Of a stretch of DNA of 64,000 nt, positions 1 through 8,953 are shown in pieces. Both the position numbers and the translations under genes were made by a program. Position 1 is the stretch's first letter, and every line of letters begins with the position of its first letter. Source of the DNA: Nocardioides zeae. GTDB taxonomy: Bacteria > Actinomycetota > Actinomycetes > Propionibacteriales > Nocardioidaceae. The stretch is taken from assembly GCF_010686755.1 (NCBI RefSeq), contig NZ_JAAGXA010000001.1:186001-250000 (forward strand), written 5' to 3'. The notes beneath the pieces are model-generated. The model saw only the letters and a list, made by a program, of their open reading frames with translations. It made no database searches and was not told where the DNA came from.

Positions 1-613
1 GCCCGAGCAGGAGCTCGAGGGAGCCGGGCCACTCCAGCGGGTGGCTGTCGGGACCGTAGGCGGGCAGGACCTCCACGAGGTCGCCCGCGACGAGGAGGTC
101 GGCGTCCGGCACGCGGACGACGAGGTCGCCCGCCGTGTGGCCCCGTCCCGGGTGCAGCAGCTCGAGGTGGCGGTCGCCGAGGTCGAGCACGTGGACGCCC
201 GAGAACGTGGTGGTCGGGGCGACGACGCGGCTCGCGCGCATCTCGGAGAGCCGGGGATCGTCCGGGCTCGTCGCGGCCTCGGCGTCGAGCTGCGCGGGGA
301 CGCCGGCGGGGATGCGCGCAGCGGCGGTCTCGTGCCCGACCAGCGAGGCGCCGGGCCAGGCGTCGAGGACCGTGGCGTTGCCGAGCACGTGGTCGTGGTG
401 CTCGTGGGTGTCCACGACGGCCAGGAGGGGGGTGCCGGGGGCGAGCACGCGGCGTACCCGCTCGACGAGGCCGGCGGCGGCGCGCTCGGAGGCGAGCGTG
501 TCGACGAGCACGGCACCGGCTGCGCCCGCGACGAGGGTGACGTTGACGTCGTACCACGCGTGGCGCGCGACCCAGACCCGGTCCGCGACCTCGGTGAACG
601 CCCCGTCCTGCAC
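1..613 (-). CDS. metallo-beta-lactamase-fold hydrolase (C-terminus cut off by window edge)
   Basis: About 204 residues are present and the gene runs off the left edge. The zinc-binding motif THEHHDH lies at residues 69-75 and a second histidine motif, HPGRGHTAGD, near residue 160, followed by a GDLVE segment. These are the hallmarks of the metallo-beta-lactamase superfamily, whose members hydrolyse thioesters, lactams or other esters with a binuclear metal centre. The GTG start at 613 is preceded by TAGGGT and a six-base gap, so the mRNA is probably leaderless. No signal peptide is seen, so it is likely cytosolic. The substrate cannot be told from the sequence. Confidence 0.85.
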   Translation of the reverse strand, partial: MQDGAFTEVADRVWVARHAWYDVNVTLVAGAAGAVLVDTLASERAAAGLVERVRRVLAPGTPLLAVVDTHEHHDHVLGNATVLDAWPGASLVGHETAAARIPAGVPAQLDAEAATSPDDPRLSEMRASRVVAPTTTFSGVHVLDLGDRHLELLHPGRGHTAGDLVVRVPDADLLVAGDLVEVLPAYGPDSHPLEWPGSLELLLG

Positions 614-619
614 GGGCCC

Positions 620-625
620 ACCCTA
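620..625 (-). promoter_or_regulatory. -10 element of leaderless promoter for the MBL-fold gene
   Basis: TAGGGT on the minus strand is separated from the GTG start by exactly six bases (GGGCCC). This -10 to start spacing places transcription initiation at or next to the start codon and recurs at many genes in the window. Confidence 0.5.
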
Positions 626-646
626 GGCGGGCCCGCGCAGGACGGG

Positions 647-1348
647 TCAGCAGAGACCGGCGTGCAGGTGGTCGCGGAGGGCCGCGGCGAGCTCGTCGGG
701 GGTCGCCGCGGGCGCGTCGAAGTCCACGCGGCGCAGGTGGGCGCCGTCGACGTCGACCCAGCGCACCTCGACCCCGGTGGGCGAGAGGTCGTGCAGGGCG
801 GCCCCGATGAGGCGGGGGCCCGGGGTGGCGGTGCAGAGCGAGACGGCCTGACGCAGCTCGGCGTCGTGGCACTCGTTGAGGTGCTCCGTGCAGCGCCGCA
901 GGTAGCCCTGGTTGAGCGCGTGCGCGGGGCTCGTGAAGAGGGCGGTGGGCACCCGGTACTGCCGCGTCGAGCCGTCCGCCTGCGTGCGGATCAGCATGAT
1001 GATGGTGGGCTCGATCGCGACGGCGCTCATGGAGGGGTCGCAGCAGGGCCGGGGCGTGCCCAGCTTGCCGGCGAGCACGACCGACTCCGTCGTGCCGTCC
1101 TCCTCCACGACGCCCGAGATGATCCGGAGGAGGGCCTTCTGGCGGGCGCGTCCCGCCTGCTCGACGACCGAGCCGGTGCGGCACACGAGGGTGGGGACGC
1201 CGGCCCGGTCCTGCAGACCGAGGTCGTCGCCCCCGAAGAGGTGCTCGGTGCCCTTGATGACCATGCTGGCGGCGGCGGGGCAGGACAGCGCGCTGCGCGC
1301 ACGGGCGGCGAGCTGGTCGGGATCGGCCGACGTGAGCAAGGGGAACAC
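647..1348 (-). CDS. DUF2470 domain protein, iron-regulated
   Basis: This 233-residue protein matches the DUF2470 family, related to the C-terminal part of HugZ-type heme-utilisation proteins. No signal peptide or membrane segment is seen, so it should be cytosolic. The GTG start has a strong AGGAGGT ribosome site five bases upstream. An IdeR/DtxR-type iron box lies 18 bases before the start. Heme or iron handling is therefore a reasonable inference, but heme ligands cannot be assigned from sequence alone and the pyridoxamine-oxidase-like N-terminal half of HugZ is not evident. It is transcribed divergently from hrcA. Confidence 0.75.
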   Translation of the reverse strand: MFPLLTSADPDQLAARARSALSCPAAASMVIKGTEHLFGGDDLGLQDRAGVPTLVCRTGSVVEQAGRARQKALLRIISGVVEEDGTTESVVLAGKLGTPRPCCDPSMSAVAIEPTIIMLIRTQADGSTRQYRVPTALFTSPAHALNQGYLRRCTEHLNECHDAELRQAVSLCTATPGPRLIGAALHDLSPTGVEVRWVDVDGAHLRRVDFDAPAATPDELAAALRDHLHAGLC

Positions 1349-1366
1349 GGTTACCTCCTGAGCGAC

Positions 1367-1385
1367 TTAGGCAAGGCTAACCTAG
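1367..1385 (-). promoter_or_regulatory. IdeR/DtxR iron box upstream of the DUF2470 gene
   Basis: The plus-strand sequence TTAGGCAAGGCTAACCTAG differs at three positions from the classical actinobacterial iron box TTAGGTTAGGCTAACCTAA. It sits 18 bases upstream of the DUF2470 start, where Fe-loaded IdeR would block transcription. A closely similar box precedes the siderophore operon at 53826-53844. Confidence 0.8.
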
Positions 1386-1435
1386 CGCCGAGGGTCTGTC
1401 ACCCAGGGTCCGGAAATTCGCGGATGGTCGTAGCA

Positions 1436-1462
1436 TTGGCACTCGCGTGCGAGGAGTGCCAG
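1436..1462 (+). promoter_or_regulatory. CIRCE element (HrcA operator)
   Basis: TTGGCACTC, nine spacer bases, then GAGTGCCAG. This matches the CIRCE operator (TTAGCACTC-N9-GAGTGCTAA) with symmetric changes in the two arms. It lies 35 bases before the hrcA start, so hrcA and dnaJ are probably autorepressed by HrcA and induced by heat or misfolded protein. Confidence 0.88.
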
Positions 1463-1496
1463 GCTCGGCGCGGGACATCGGCGGAAGGAGCGGAGG

Positions 1497-2543
1497 GTGG
1501 TCGAGGAGCGTCGGCTCGCCGTGCTGCGGGCCATCGTCGAGGACTACGTCGCGACCGAGGAGCCGGTGGGCTCCAAAGCGCTGGTCGAGCGGCACGGGCT
1601 GGGCGTCTCGCCCGCCACGGTGCGCAACGACATGGCGGTGCTCGAGGAGGAGGGGCTGATCCACCAGCCCCACACGAGCGCCGGCCGCATTCCCACCGAC
1701 AAGGGCTACCGGCTGTTCGTCGACCGGCTCACCACGGTCCGTCCCATGTCGGCCGCCGAGAAGCGGGCCATCGCCACGTTCCTCGAGGGCGCGATCGACG
1801 TCGACGACGTGGTGCGCCGCAGCGTGCGGATGCTCGCGCAGCTGACCCACCAGGTCGCCGTGGTGCAGTACCCGACGCTGTCGGCGAGCACCGTCCGCCA
1901 CGTCGAGGTGGTGGCGCTCGCGCCGCGCCGGCTGCTCGTCGTGCTGATCCTCTCGAGCGGCCGCGTCGAGCAGCGGCTCGTCGAGCTGCAGCACGACCTG
2001 GCCGACGACCAGGTCGCCACCCTCCGCGCGCAGGTCAACCAGGCGGTCGTCGGGGAGCGCCTGGTCGCCGCGAGCACGGCCCTGCGGTCCCTGCGGGCCG
2101 ACGGCCCCGACGCCACCGGCCCCGGGGAGGTCCGCGACGCCGTGCTCGACGAGGTCGTCACCGTCCTCGTCGAGGCGCTGGCCGACCACTCCTCCGACCA
2201 GCGGGTCGTCGTCGGGGGAGCGGCCAACCTCGCCCGCGCCGGCGAGGGCTTCGACACGATGCTGCGGCCGATGCTCGAGGCGCTCGAGGAGCAGGTGGTG
2301 CTCCTCAAGCTGCTCGGCGAGGCCACCACGGGCGGCGGCGTGACGGTGCGCATCGGCGCCGAGGGCCCCGTCGAGGAGCTCGCGGGCACGAGCGTCGTCA
2401 CCGCGGGGTACGGCGCGGGTCCCGAGGCCCTCTCCTCGCTCGGCATCGTCGGACCCACCCGCATGGACTACGCCGGGAGCATGGCCGCCGTGCGCGCCGT
2501 GGCCCGCTACATGTCGCGCATCCTCGACGAGAGCGGCAGCTGA
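1497..2543 (+). CDS. hrcA: heat-inducible transcription repressor HrcA
   Basis: This 348-residue protein has the usual HrcA length and order: an N-terminal winged helix (residues 1-75, with the conserved segment [18 protein letters not shown]), then the dimerisation and inserted domains. HrcA binds CIRCE operators and represses chaperone genes; its activity is assisted by GroEL. A CIRCE lies just upstream, so the gene is autoregulated. The GTG start follows a GGAAGGAG ribosome site. dnaJ follows after 79 bases and is probably co-transcribed, the common actinobacterial hrcA-dnaJ2 arrangement. Confidence 0.97.
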   Translation: MVEERRLAVLRAIVEDYVATEEPVGSKALVERHGLGVSPATVRNDMAVLEEEGLIHQPHTSAGRIPTDKGYRLFVDRLTTVRPMSAAEKRAIATFLEGAIDVDDVVRRSVRMLAQLTHQVAVVQYPTLSASTVRHVEVVALAPRRLLVVLILSSGRVEQRLVELQHDLADDQVATLRAQVNQAVVGERLVAASTALRSLRADGPDATGPGEVRDAVLDEVVTVLVEALADHSSDQRVVVGGAANLARAGEGFDTMLRPMLEALEEQVVLLKLLGEATTGGGVTVRIGAEGPVEELAGTSVVTAGYGAGPEALSSLGIVGPTRMDYAGSMAAVRAVARYMSRILDESGS

Positions 2544-2622
2544 CGCGCGACGTACGCCTCCGGGGTCCGGCCCCGGGGCACCGACCGACACGAGAACGAC
2601 GGAAGCGATGGACAGGACACAC

Positions 2623-3804
2623 GTGAGCCAGGACCTCTACGAGCTGCTCGGCGTCAGCCGTGACGCCGACGCCGACGCCATCAAGAAGGCGTACCGGCGA
2701 CTGGCCCGCCAGCTGCACCCGGACGTCAACCCGGACCCGGAGACGCAGGAGAAGTTCAAGGAGGTCAGCCGCGCCTACGAGGTGCTGTCCGACCCCCAGA
2801 AGCGGGCGGCCTACGACCGCGGCGGCGACCCGTTCGGCGGTGGCTTCGGCGGCGCCGGGCAGGGCCAGGGCTTCTCGTTCACCGACATCATGGACGCGTT
2901 CTTCGGCGGTGGCGCCGGAGGGCAGGGGCAGGGCGGCCGGGGCCCGCGCCCGCGCCAGCGCCGCGGGCAGGACGCCCTCATCCGCCTCGACATCGAGCTG
3001 GCGGAGGCGGCGTTCGGCGTCACCCGCGAGCTGAAGGTCGACACGGCGGTCGTCTGCGAGACCTGCGAGGGCGACGGCTCCGCGCCGGGCTCGAGCCCGC
3101 AGACGTGCGGCACGTGCCGTGGTGCGGGCGAGGTCGCGCACGTGCAGCGCTCGTTCCTGGGCGAGATCCGCACGCTCCGACCGTGCGCGGCCTGCCGCGG
3201 CTTCGGCTCGATCATCCCCGACCCGTGCCGCACCTGCTCGGGCGAGGGGCGCGTGCGCTCGCGCCGCAACCTGACCATCAAGATCCCCGCCGGCGTCGAC
3301 ACCGGCACCCGCGTGCAGCTCACCGGCCAGGGCGAGGTCGGCCCGGGTGGTGGCCCCGCCGGGGACCTGTACGTCGAGATCCGGGTCGCCGAGCACGAGT
3401 TCTTCGTGCGCGACGGCAACGACCTGCACTGCGTCGTCACGGTGCCCATGACCGCCGCGGCGCTCGGCGCCTCGATCACGCTGCCGCTGCTCGAGGCCGA
3501 CCTCGTCGAGGACGGTGCGGACAGCGACCTCGAGACCCAGACGCGCATCGACGTGAAGCCGGGCACCCAGTCCGGAGCCGAGCAGGTGCTGCGCGGGCGC
3601 GGCGTGCCCGGGCTGCGCGGCGCGGCCCGCGGCGACCTGGTCGTCACGGTCGCGGTCGAGACGCCGCAGAAGCTCGACTCGCGCCAGGAGGCGCTGCTGC
3701 GCGAGCTCGCGGAGCTGCGGGGCGAGCAGCAGGCCGACGACGGTTCCGTGCAGATGCGCCGCGGGTCGTTCTTCGACCGGTTGCGCGACAAGTTCAACCA
3801 CTGA
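2623..3804 (+). CDS. dnaJ: molecular chaperone DnaJ (DnaJ2 type)
   Basis: Co-chaperone that delivers substrates to DnaK and stimulates its ATPase. It contains a J domain with the HPD tripeptide in [10 protein letters not shown], a Gly/Phe-rich linker, four CxxCxGxG zinc-finger repeats ([32 protein letters not shown]) and the two C-terminal peptide-binding barrels. The start is placed at GTG 2623 (reads [11 protein letters not shown], as is usual for the family, with GGACAGGA upstream). An in-frame ATG at 2608 would add five residues. It probably shares the HrcA/CIRCE-controlled transcript with hrcA. About 393 residues. Confidence 0.96.
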   Translation: MSQDLYELLGVSRDADADAIKKAYRRLARQLHPDVNPDPETQEKFKEVSRAYEVLSDPQKRAAYDRGGDPFGGGFGGAGQGQGFSFTDIMDAFFGGGAGGQGQGGRGPRPRQRRGQDALIRLDIELAEAAFGVTRELKVDTAVVCETCEGDGSAPGSSPQTCGTCRGAGEVAHVQRSFLGEIRTLRPCAACRGFGSIIPDPCRTCSGEGRVRSRRNLTIKIPAGVDTGTRVQLTGQGEVGPGGGPAGDLYVEIRVAEHEFFVRDGNDLHCVVTVPMTAAALGASITLPLLEADLVEDGADSDLETQTRIDVKPGTQSGAEQVLRGRGVPGLRGAARGDLVVTVAVETPQKLDSRQEALLRELAELRGEQQADDGSVQMRRGSFFDRLRDKFNH

Positions 3805-3814
3805 GCGGGCAGCG

Positions 3815-4561
3815 GTGAGCCTCCCGGTCCAGCTCTGCCCGGCGCTCGCTGACGCCCGCCCGGGTGCCGTCGTGCGCCTCGAGGGCGACGAGGCGCACCA
3901 CGCCGTCGCCGTACGGCGCACGGCGGTCGGCGAGGAGCTGCGCCTCGTGGACGGCCGGGGCCGGTCGGCGACGGGCGTCGTCACCGCGACCGGCAAGCGG
4001 GTGCTCGAGGTCCAGGTCGGCGAGGTCGTCGACGAGCCCCGGCCCGGTCCCGCGGTCACCGTCGTGCAGGCGCTGCCCAAGGGCGACCGGGGCGAGCTGG
4101 CGGTCGAGGTGCTGACCGAGATCGGCGTCGAGCGGATCGTGCCCTGGGCGGCGTCCCGCAGCGTGGCCGTGTGGCGGGGCGAGCGGGCGGTCAAGTCCCA
4201 CGCGAAGTGGGCCGCGACCGCGCGGGAGGCGGCCAAGCAGGCACGGCGCGCGTGGTTCCCCGAGGTGACCCCGATGGCCGCCACGGCCGAGGTCGCGGGG
4301 CTCCTGGCCGGGCTCGACCTCGTGGTGGTGCTGCACGAGGAGGCCCGGGCGACCCTCGCCGGGCTCGAGGCGCCCGACGCGGCCGGCGCGAGCATCGGCG
4401 TCGTGGTCGGGCCCGAAGGGGGCCTGGCGCCCGAGGAGGTCGCGGCGTTCGAGGCGGCCGGGGCGACGACCGTGCGGCTGGGCGCGGAGGTGCTCCGCAC
4501 CTCGACCGCCGGGCTGGCCGCCGTCGCCGCCCTGCTGGCCCGCACGTCGCGCTGGGGCTGA
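3815..4561 (+). CDS. rsmE: 16S rRNA (uracil(1498)-N(3))-methyltransferase RsmE
   Basis: A 248-residue SPOUT-class methyltransferase that methylates U1498 of 16S rRNA with S-adenosylmethionine. The N-terminal PUA-like part carries EGDEAHHAVAVRR. The C-terminal trefoil-knot part has the SAM-binding signature VVGPEGGLAPEEV and the LGAEVLRTSTA motif typical of RsmE. It begins ten bases after dnaJ with GTG, the usual dnaJ-rsmE order in actinobacteria, and is probably in the same transcript. Confidence 0.95.
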   Translation: MSLPVQLCPALADARPGAVVRLEGDEAHHAVAVRRTAVGEELRLVDGRGRSATGVVTATGKRVLEVQVGEVVDEPRPGPAVTVVQALPKGDRGELAVEVLTEIGVERIVPWAASRSVAVWRGERAVKSHAKWAATAREAAKQARRAWFPEVTPMAATAEVAGLLAGLDLVVVLHEEARATLAGLEAPDAAGASIGVVVGPEGGLAPEEVAAFEAAGATTVRLGAEVLRTSTAGLAAVAALLARTSRWG

Positions 4562-4578
4562 GCCGCGGCGTAGGCCGT

Positions 4579-4627
4579 CGGTCGTGGTGCGCGACCTGCG
4601 GATTCCGGTGGCCTCGCACCACGACCG
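4579..4627. terminator. inverted repeat between convergent rsmE and lipoprotein gene
   Basis: A perfect 13-base stem, CGGTCGTGGTGCG (4579-4591) with CGCACCACGACCG (4615-4627), encloses a 23-base loop. It fills the gap between two convergent genes, so a bidirectional terminator is likely. There is no T-tract, as is common at high GC. Confidence 0.6.
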
Positions 4628-4639
4628 GGGGTCAGCGCG

Positions 4640-5539
4640 TCACTGGACCACGATGTCCTTCGTGTCCTCGGCCGGGCCGGGGCCCTCGCCGCCCGAGGGG
4701 TCGTCGGTGCGGGCCACGAACGTGTAGGTGCCGGGGTCGAGGTCGCTCACGTCCACGGTGACCTCCCACGCGCCCAGCCCGGTCGACCAGTCACCCTCGT
4801 GCGTCACGAACCCGGAGTCCACGACCTCGTCGCCCCGGCGGAGCTCCCACGGCACGGTCGCCTCGAACGAGCTGGCCCGCCCGGTGGCCGTGAAGCTTCC
4901 GGACACCGTCGTGCCCTCGGCGGGATCGGTGACGTTGACGAGCAGCAGCGTGTCGAGCTGCGGCGCGGCAGCGACGGGGTTGGAGGCGCCGGCGAGCGCG
5001 GTCACGTCGCCGCCGTCGGCGTCGACGAAGCGCACGGGCAGGGTGTCGGCGACCGCGGCCTGCAGCGTGTAGACGACCTGCTGCACCACGAGGGACGCGT
5101 CGTCCCCGCCCGGTGCTGCGCCCGCCACCGTCGCGACGATCTCGTCACCGTCCTGGGTCGCGTCCTGCACCCACCCCGTCGCGGGGTTCGTGTAGTCCGG
5201 GTCCTGCGGCGTGCCGGAGAGCAGGTCGACCGCGGAGGCCAGGTCGGCCCCGCCGGGCTGGAACTCGCGCACGAGGCGGTCGCCGAGGGGGCCGGCGGTC
5301 ACGAAGTAGACCGCCGTCGCGGCGTCGCCGCTGCCGCCCTCGCCGGTGCCCGGGTCGGACCCCGGGTCCGACCCCGCGTCCGAGGACGTGCTCACCGGCG
5401 CGGAGGGCGAGGCGTCGCTGCTCGCCCCGTCGCCCGAGGCGCCGGTGCGGTCGGAGTCGTCGGTCCCGCCGCAGGCGACGAGCGTCAGGGCGAGCACGGC
5501 GCTGGTCGCGAGCGGGACGACGGTGCGACGGATGGACAT
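4640..5539 (-). CDS. GerMN/Gmad2 domain lipoprotein
   Basis: This 299-residue exported lipoprotein has a signal peptide ending in the lipobox LVACGG (Cys at about residue 23), then a low-complexity Ser/Gly/Asp linker. A GerMN-like domain follows (about 75-180, starting AVYFVTAGPLGDRLVREF) and then a C-terminal Gmad2 immunoglobulin-like domain (about 200-290, containing DPAEGTTVSGSFTATGRAS). GerM-type domains were first described in spore-germination proteins but are common in non-sporulating actinobacteria; the role here is unknown and envelope-associated. It is monocistronic and convergent with rsmE. Confidence 0.82.
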   Translation of the reverse strand: MSIRRTVVPLATSAVLALTLVACGGTDDSDRTGASGDGASSDASPSAPVSTSSDAGSDPGSDPGTGEGGSGDAATAVYFVTAGPLGDRLVREFQPGGADLASAVDLLSGTPQDPDYTNPATGWVQDATQDGDEIVATVAGAAPGGDDASLVVQQVVYTLQAAVADTLPVRFVDADGGDVTALAGASNPVAAAPQLDTLLLVNVTDPAEGTTVSGSFTATGRASSFEATVPWELRRGDEVVDSGFVTHEGDWSTGLGAWEVTVDVSDLDPGTYTFVARTDDPSGGEGPGPAEDTKDIVVQ

Positions 5540-5667
5540 GTCAGGTGCCTCCTCGGGTGGGGTCGGCTCGACGGTAGTCGCCGGCCGGGCTGCCTGGTGG
5601 GTACGACGCGCGAGCCGCCCCCGCGGTTGCGTGGGTCGGCCGGCTCGATCCCGCCGGGTCCGAGCAC

Positions 5668-5673
5668 TAGGTT
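5668..5673 (+). promoter_or_regulatory. -10 element, leaderless HIT gene
   Basis: TAGGTT followed by a six-base gap and the GTG start at 5680. Confidence 0.5.
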
Positions 5674-5679
5674 GGCCGC

Positions 5680-6018
5680 GTGAGCACCGACTGCCTCTTC
5701 TGCCGCATCGTCGCGGGCGACGTCCCCGCCACGGTCGTGCACGAGACCCCCACGACCCTGGCCTTCCGCGACATCAACCCGGTCGCGCCGACCCACGTGC
5801 TCGTGGTGCCCCGCAGCCACTACGAGAACGCGGCCGCGCTGGCGGCCGGCGAGCCGGCGACCGCGGCGGACCTCCTGACGAGCGCCCGCGCCGTCGCCGA
5901 GGCCGAGGGCCTCGACGGCTACCGCCTCGTCTTCAACACGGGTGCCGACGCCGGTCAGACCGTCTTCCACGCGCACCTGCACGTCATCGGCGGCACGACG
6001 ATGGGCTGGCCCGCCTGA
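5680..6018 (+). CDS. HIT family nucleotide-binding protein
   Basis: This 112-residue protein contains the histidine triad HAHLHVIGG near its C-terminus and the N-terminal CLFCRIVAGDVPA segment. HIT proteins of this branch (HinT-like) hydrolyse AMP-lysine and other purine-nucleoside phosphoramidates; the physiological substrate is unknown. The FCRI cysteines could bind zinc, as in many bacterial HIT proteins. The start is GTG, and the -10 hexamer lies only six bases upstream, suggesting a leaderless transcript. phoH follows after about 100 bases. Confidence 0.93.
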   Translation: MSTDCLFCRIVAGDVPATVVHETPTTLAFRDINPVAPTHVLVVPRSHYENAAALAAGEPATAADLLTSARAVAEAEGLDGYRLVFNTGADAGQTVFHAHLHVIGGTTMGWPA

Positions 6019-6064
6019 GCCGGGCCCGCGACAAACGGGTGGGCCCCGGGGTGGGGCTGCGGCG

Positions 6065-6070
6065 TACGAT
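6065..6070 (+). promoter_or_regulatory. probable -10 element of the phoH operon
   Basis: TACGAT lies 47 bases upstream of the phoH ATG and would give a transcript with a short leader, unlike the leaderless genes nearby. Confidence 0.35.
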
Positions 6071-6117
6071 GGCGGAGTTCGTCTCCCGCACCGAAAGGCC
6101 GCCCGCACGGGCCTGGA

Positions 6118-7194
6118 ATGACTGAATCGCAGAATGCCGTCCGGCACACCGTGACGGTGCCCACGAGCATCGACATGGTGAGTCTCCTCGGACCGGGTGA
6201 CGAGCACCTGGCGACGCTGGAACAGGCCTTCGGGCTCCAGGTCCACGTGCGGGGCAACCGCATCACGCTCGAGGGCGAGCCGCCCGAGATCGCGTTGGCG
6301 GAACGACTCCTCGGCGAGCTGGTGACCCTGATCCGCACGGGTCAGGGCGTCTCGGGCGAGACCGTGGAGCGCGTCGTCGCGATGCTGCGGGCCGAGACCA
6401 CCGAGCGCCCGGCCGACGTGCTGAGCCTCAACATCCTCTCCAACCGCGGCCGCACGATCCGCCCGAAGACGGTCAACCAGAAGAAGTACGTCGAGGCGAT
6501 CGACCAGAACACCATCACGTTCGGCATCGGCCCGGCCGGCACGGGCAAGACCTACCTGGCCATGGCCAAGGCGGTGCAGGCCCTGCAGAGCAAGGACGTC
6601 ACGCGCATCATCCTCACGCGTCCGGCGGTCGAGGCGGGGGAGCGCCTCGGCTACCTGCCCGGCACGCTGAGCGAGAAGATCGACCCCTACCTCCGGCCGC
6701 TCTACGACGCGCTGCACGACATGATGGATCCCGAGACGATCCCGAAGCTGATGGCCTCGGGCACGATCGAGGTCGCCCCGCTCGCGTTCATGCGCGGCCG
6801 CACGCTCAACGACGCGTTCATCGTGCTCGACGAGGCGCAGAACACGACGCCGGAGCAGATGAAGATGTTCCTCACCCGGCTCGGCTTCGGGTCCAAGATC
6901 GTCGTCACGGGTGACACCAGCCAGACCGACCTGCCCAACGGGCAGTCCTCGGGCCTGCGCGTGGTGGAGAGCATCCTGCAGGACGTCGACGACGTCTCCT
7001 TCAACCGTCTGACCAGCGGCGACGTGGTGCGGCACCGCCTGGTGGCCAAGATCGTGGCGGCCTACGACACCTACGACTCCGACCGGACCGAGCGGGGCGA
7101 CCGCTCCGACCGCTCCGAGCGGGCCGACGGGCCGCGCGGGGCGGCCCCGCGGCGTACCGGCCGGCCGCAGGCGCAGGGAGGGCGACCCTCGTGA
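6118..7194 (+). CDS. phoH: PhoH-like ATPase
   Basis: This 358-residue cytosolic ATPase of the PhoH family has a KH-like N-terminal region, the Walker A motif GPAGTGKT at about residues 138-145 and the Walker B segment FIVLDEAQNTTPEQ. The arginine/glycine-rich C-terminal tail (DRTERGDRSDRSERAD onward) is low complexity. PhoH proteins are superfamily-1-like ATPases thought to work in RNA metabolism, and the direct link to ybeY, an rRNA-maturation endoribonuclease, fits this. The stop overlaps the ybeY start (GTGA), so the two are translationally coupled. Confidence 0.94.
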   Translation: MTESQNAVRHTVTVPTSIDMVSLLGPGDEHLATLEQAFGLQVHVRGNRITLEGEPPEIALAERLLGELVTLIRTGQGVSGETVERVVAMLRAETTERPADVLSLNILSNRGRTIRPKTVNQKKYVEAIDQNTITFGIGPAGTGKTYLAMAKAVQALQSKDVTRIILTRPAVEAGERLGYLPGTLSEKIDPYLRPLYDALHDMMDPETIPKLMASGTIEVAPLAFMRGRTLNDAFIVLDEAQNTTPEQMKMFLTRLGFGSKIVVTGDTSQTDLPNGQSSGLRVVESILQDVDDVSFNRLTSGDVVRHRLVAKIVAAYDTYDSDRTERGDRSDRSERADGPRGAAPRRTGRPQAQGGRPS

Positions 7195-7646
7195 CCATCG
7201 AGATCATCGACGAGTCCGACACCGACCTCGTCGACGGCGAGCGCACGGTGCGGCTCGCCCGGTTCGTCATGGACGCGATGCGCGTGCACCCCGAGGCCGA
7301 GCTGTGCATCAAGCTCGTCGACGAGCCGACCATCGCCGAGCTCAACGAGCAGTGGATGGGCAAGGAGGGGCCGACCGACGTCCTGTCGTTCCCCATGGAC
7401 GAGCTGCGTCCCGGCCTGCTCGACGAGGAGCCCGAGGAGGGCGTGCTCGGCGACCTCGTGCTCAGCCCGACCGTCGCGGCCCGCCAGGGCGAGACCGCCG
7501 GCCACGGCGCGCTCGCCGAGATCGAGCTGCTGACGGTGCACGGCATCCTCCACCTGCTGGGCTACGACCACGCCGAGCCGGAGGAGCACAAGGAGATGTT
7601 CGGGCTGCAGGACGACCTGCTGGCCCGGTGGCGTGCCACCACCTGA
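7191..7646 (+). CDS. ybeY: endoribonuclease YbeY (16S rRNA maturation)
   Basis: This 151-residue UPF0054-family metalloprotein has the zinc-binding catalytic motif HGILHLLGYDHAEPEE at about residues 117-132 (His, His, His in HxxxHxxxxDH). YbeY processes the 3' end of 16S rRNA and supports ribosome quality control. The GTG start overlaps the phoH stop by four bases. The next gene, a CBS-pair membrane protein, begins 14 bases later, giving the conserved phoH-ybeY-corC-era-type cluster. Confidence 0.96.
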   Translation: MTIEIIDESDTDLVDGERTVRLARFVMDAMRVHPEAELCIKLVDEPTIAELNEQWMGKEGPTDVLSFPMDELRPGLLDEEPEEGVLGDLVLSPTVAARQGETAGHGALAEIELLTVHGILHLLGYDHAEPEEHKEMFGLQDDLLARWRATT

Positions 7647-7660
7647 GAGCATCGTCGTCC

Positions 7661-8953
7661 ATGGATGACGTCTGGGTGGTCGTGGCCGCCGCGGGCCTGG
7701 TCGTCGTGGCCGGTCTGCTCGCGGCAGCCGACACGGCCCTGTCGGTCTTCTCCCGCGCCCGCGCCGAGGAGCTGCGCGCGGAGGGGCGCGGGGGTGCGCG
7801 CTACCTCCTGCGCGTGCTCGACGACCCGCCCCGCTACCTGAACTCGCTGATCCTGCTCCGCCTGTTCGCGGAGGTGTTCGCGATCGTGCTGGTGACGCTC
7901 CGCGTCGACGAGGCCGTGCAGAGCTTCTGGGGCAGCATCCTGCTCACCGTCGCCGGCATGCTCGTGGTGTCGTTCGTCGTGATCGGCGTCGCGCCGCGCA
8001 CGCTGGGCCGCCAGCACCCGGAGGTCGTCGCCCTCAGCTCGGCGCTGCCCGTCTGGCTCCTGACGCGGCTCCTGGGCCCGCTGCCCCGGCTCCTCATCCT
8101 GGTCGGCAACGCCATCACCCCGGGCAAGGGCTTCCGCGAGGGGCCCTTCTCGACGGAGACGGAGCTCCGCGAGCTCGTCGACCTGGCCGAGGCGAGCGCC
8201 GTCATCGAGTCCGGCGAGCGCAAGATGCTCCACTCGGTCTTCGAGTTCGGTGACACCATCACCCGCGAGGTGATGGTGCCGCGACCCGACGTGGTGTTCC
8301 TCGAGCGGCACCGCAACCTGCGGCAGGCCATGTCGCTCTTCCTCCGCTCGGGCTACTCGCGCGTGCCGGTCGTGGGGGAGAACCTCGACGAGGTGCTCGG
8401 GTTCGCCTACCTGAAGGACCTCGCCCGGCTCGACTTCGAGGACCGGGAGGGTGGCGCCGACATCACCGAGCGCATCGAGGACCACATGCGCCCCGCGCAC
8501 TTCGTGCCCGACTCCAAGCCGGTGGCGGCGCTCCTCGCCGAGATGCAGGCGATGCGGCAGCACATCGCCGTCGTCGTCGACGAGTACGGCGGGACCGCGG
8601 GCATCGTCACCATCGAGGACGTGCTGGAGGAGCTGGTCGGGGAGATCACCGACGAGTACGACGACGAGGTCGACGTCGAGCGGGTCGACGACGCGTCGTA
8701 CAGGGTCTCCTCCCGCTTCCCCATCGACCACCTCGACGACCTGTTCGAGGGCTACGACATCGAGGAGGAGGACGTCGACTCCGTCGGCGGCCTCATGGCC
8801 AAGCACCTGGGCCTCGTGCCCATCCCCGGTTCCACGGTCGAGGCCCACGGCCTCGGCTTCCGCGCCGAGGGCACGAAGGGCCGGCGCAACCAGGTCAGCA
8901 CCGTCCTCGTGACGCGGCTGGCCGACGACGACGAGGACGAGGAGCGCGCGTGA
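7661..8953 (+). CDS. hemolysin family protein (CNNM/CorC, DUF21-CBS pair)
   Basis: A 430-residue membrane protein with an N-terminal DUF21/CNNM transmembrane domain (about four hydrophobic segments in residues 1-150). A cytoplasmic CBS pair follows (about 190-330, beginning near [13 protein letters not shown] and including [18 protein letters not shown]), then a C-terminal CorC/HlyC transporter-associated domain (about 345-425). Such proteins are linked to magnesium/cobalt efflux; direct transport by this protein is inference. The ATG at 7661 follows ybeY by 14 bases. The stop overlaps the next start (GTGA). Confidence 0.9.
   Translation: MDDVWVVVAAAGLVVVAGLLAAADTALSVFSRARAEELRAEGRGGARYLLRVLDDPPRYLNSLILLRLFAEVFAIVLVTLRVDEAVQSFWGSILLTVAGMLVVSFVVIGVAPRTLGRQHPEVVALSSALPVWLLTRLLGPLPRLLILVGNAITPGKGFREGPFSTETELRELVDLAEASAVIESGERKMLHSVFEFGDTITREVMVPRPDVVFLERHRNLRQAMSLFLRSGYSRVPVVGENLDEVLGFAYLKDLARLDFEDREGGADITERIEDHMRPAHFVPDSKPVAALLAEMQAMRQHIAVVVDEYGGTAGIVTIEDVLEELVGEITDEYDDEVDVERVDDASYRVSSRFPIDHLDDLFEGYDIEEEDVDSVGGLMAKHLGLVPIPGSTVEAHGLGFRAEGTKGRRNQVSTVLVTRLADDDEDEERA

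Noticed and set aside
41..2626. Very long open frames opposite or beside real genes (for example 41-2626, 9891-14666, 33443-38194)
   Set aside because: They are Arg/Ala/Gly- or His/Val-rich translations typical of shadow frames in high-GC DNA and cross several well-supported genes.
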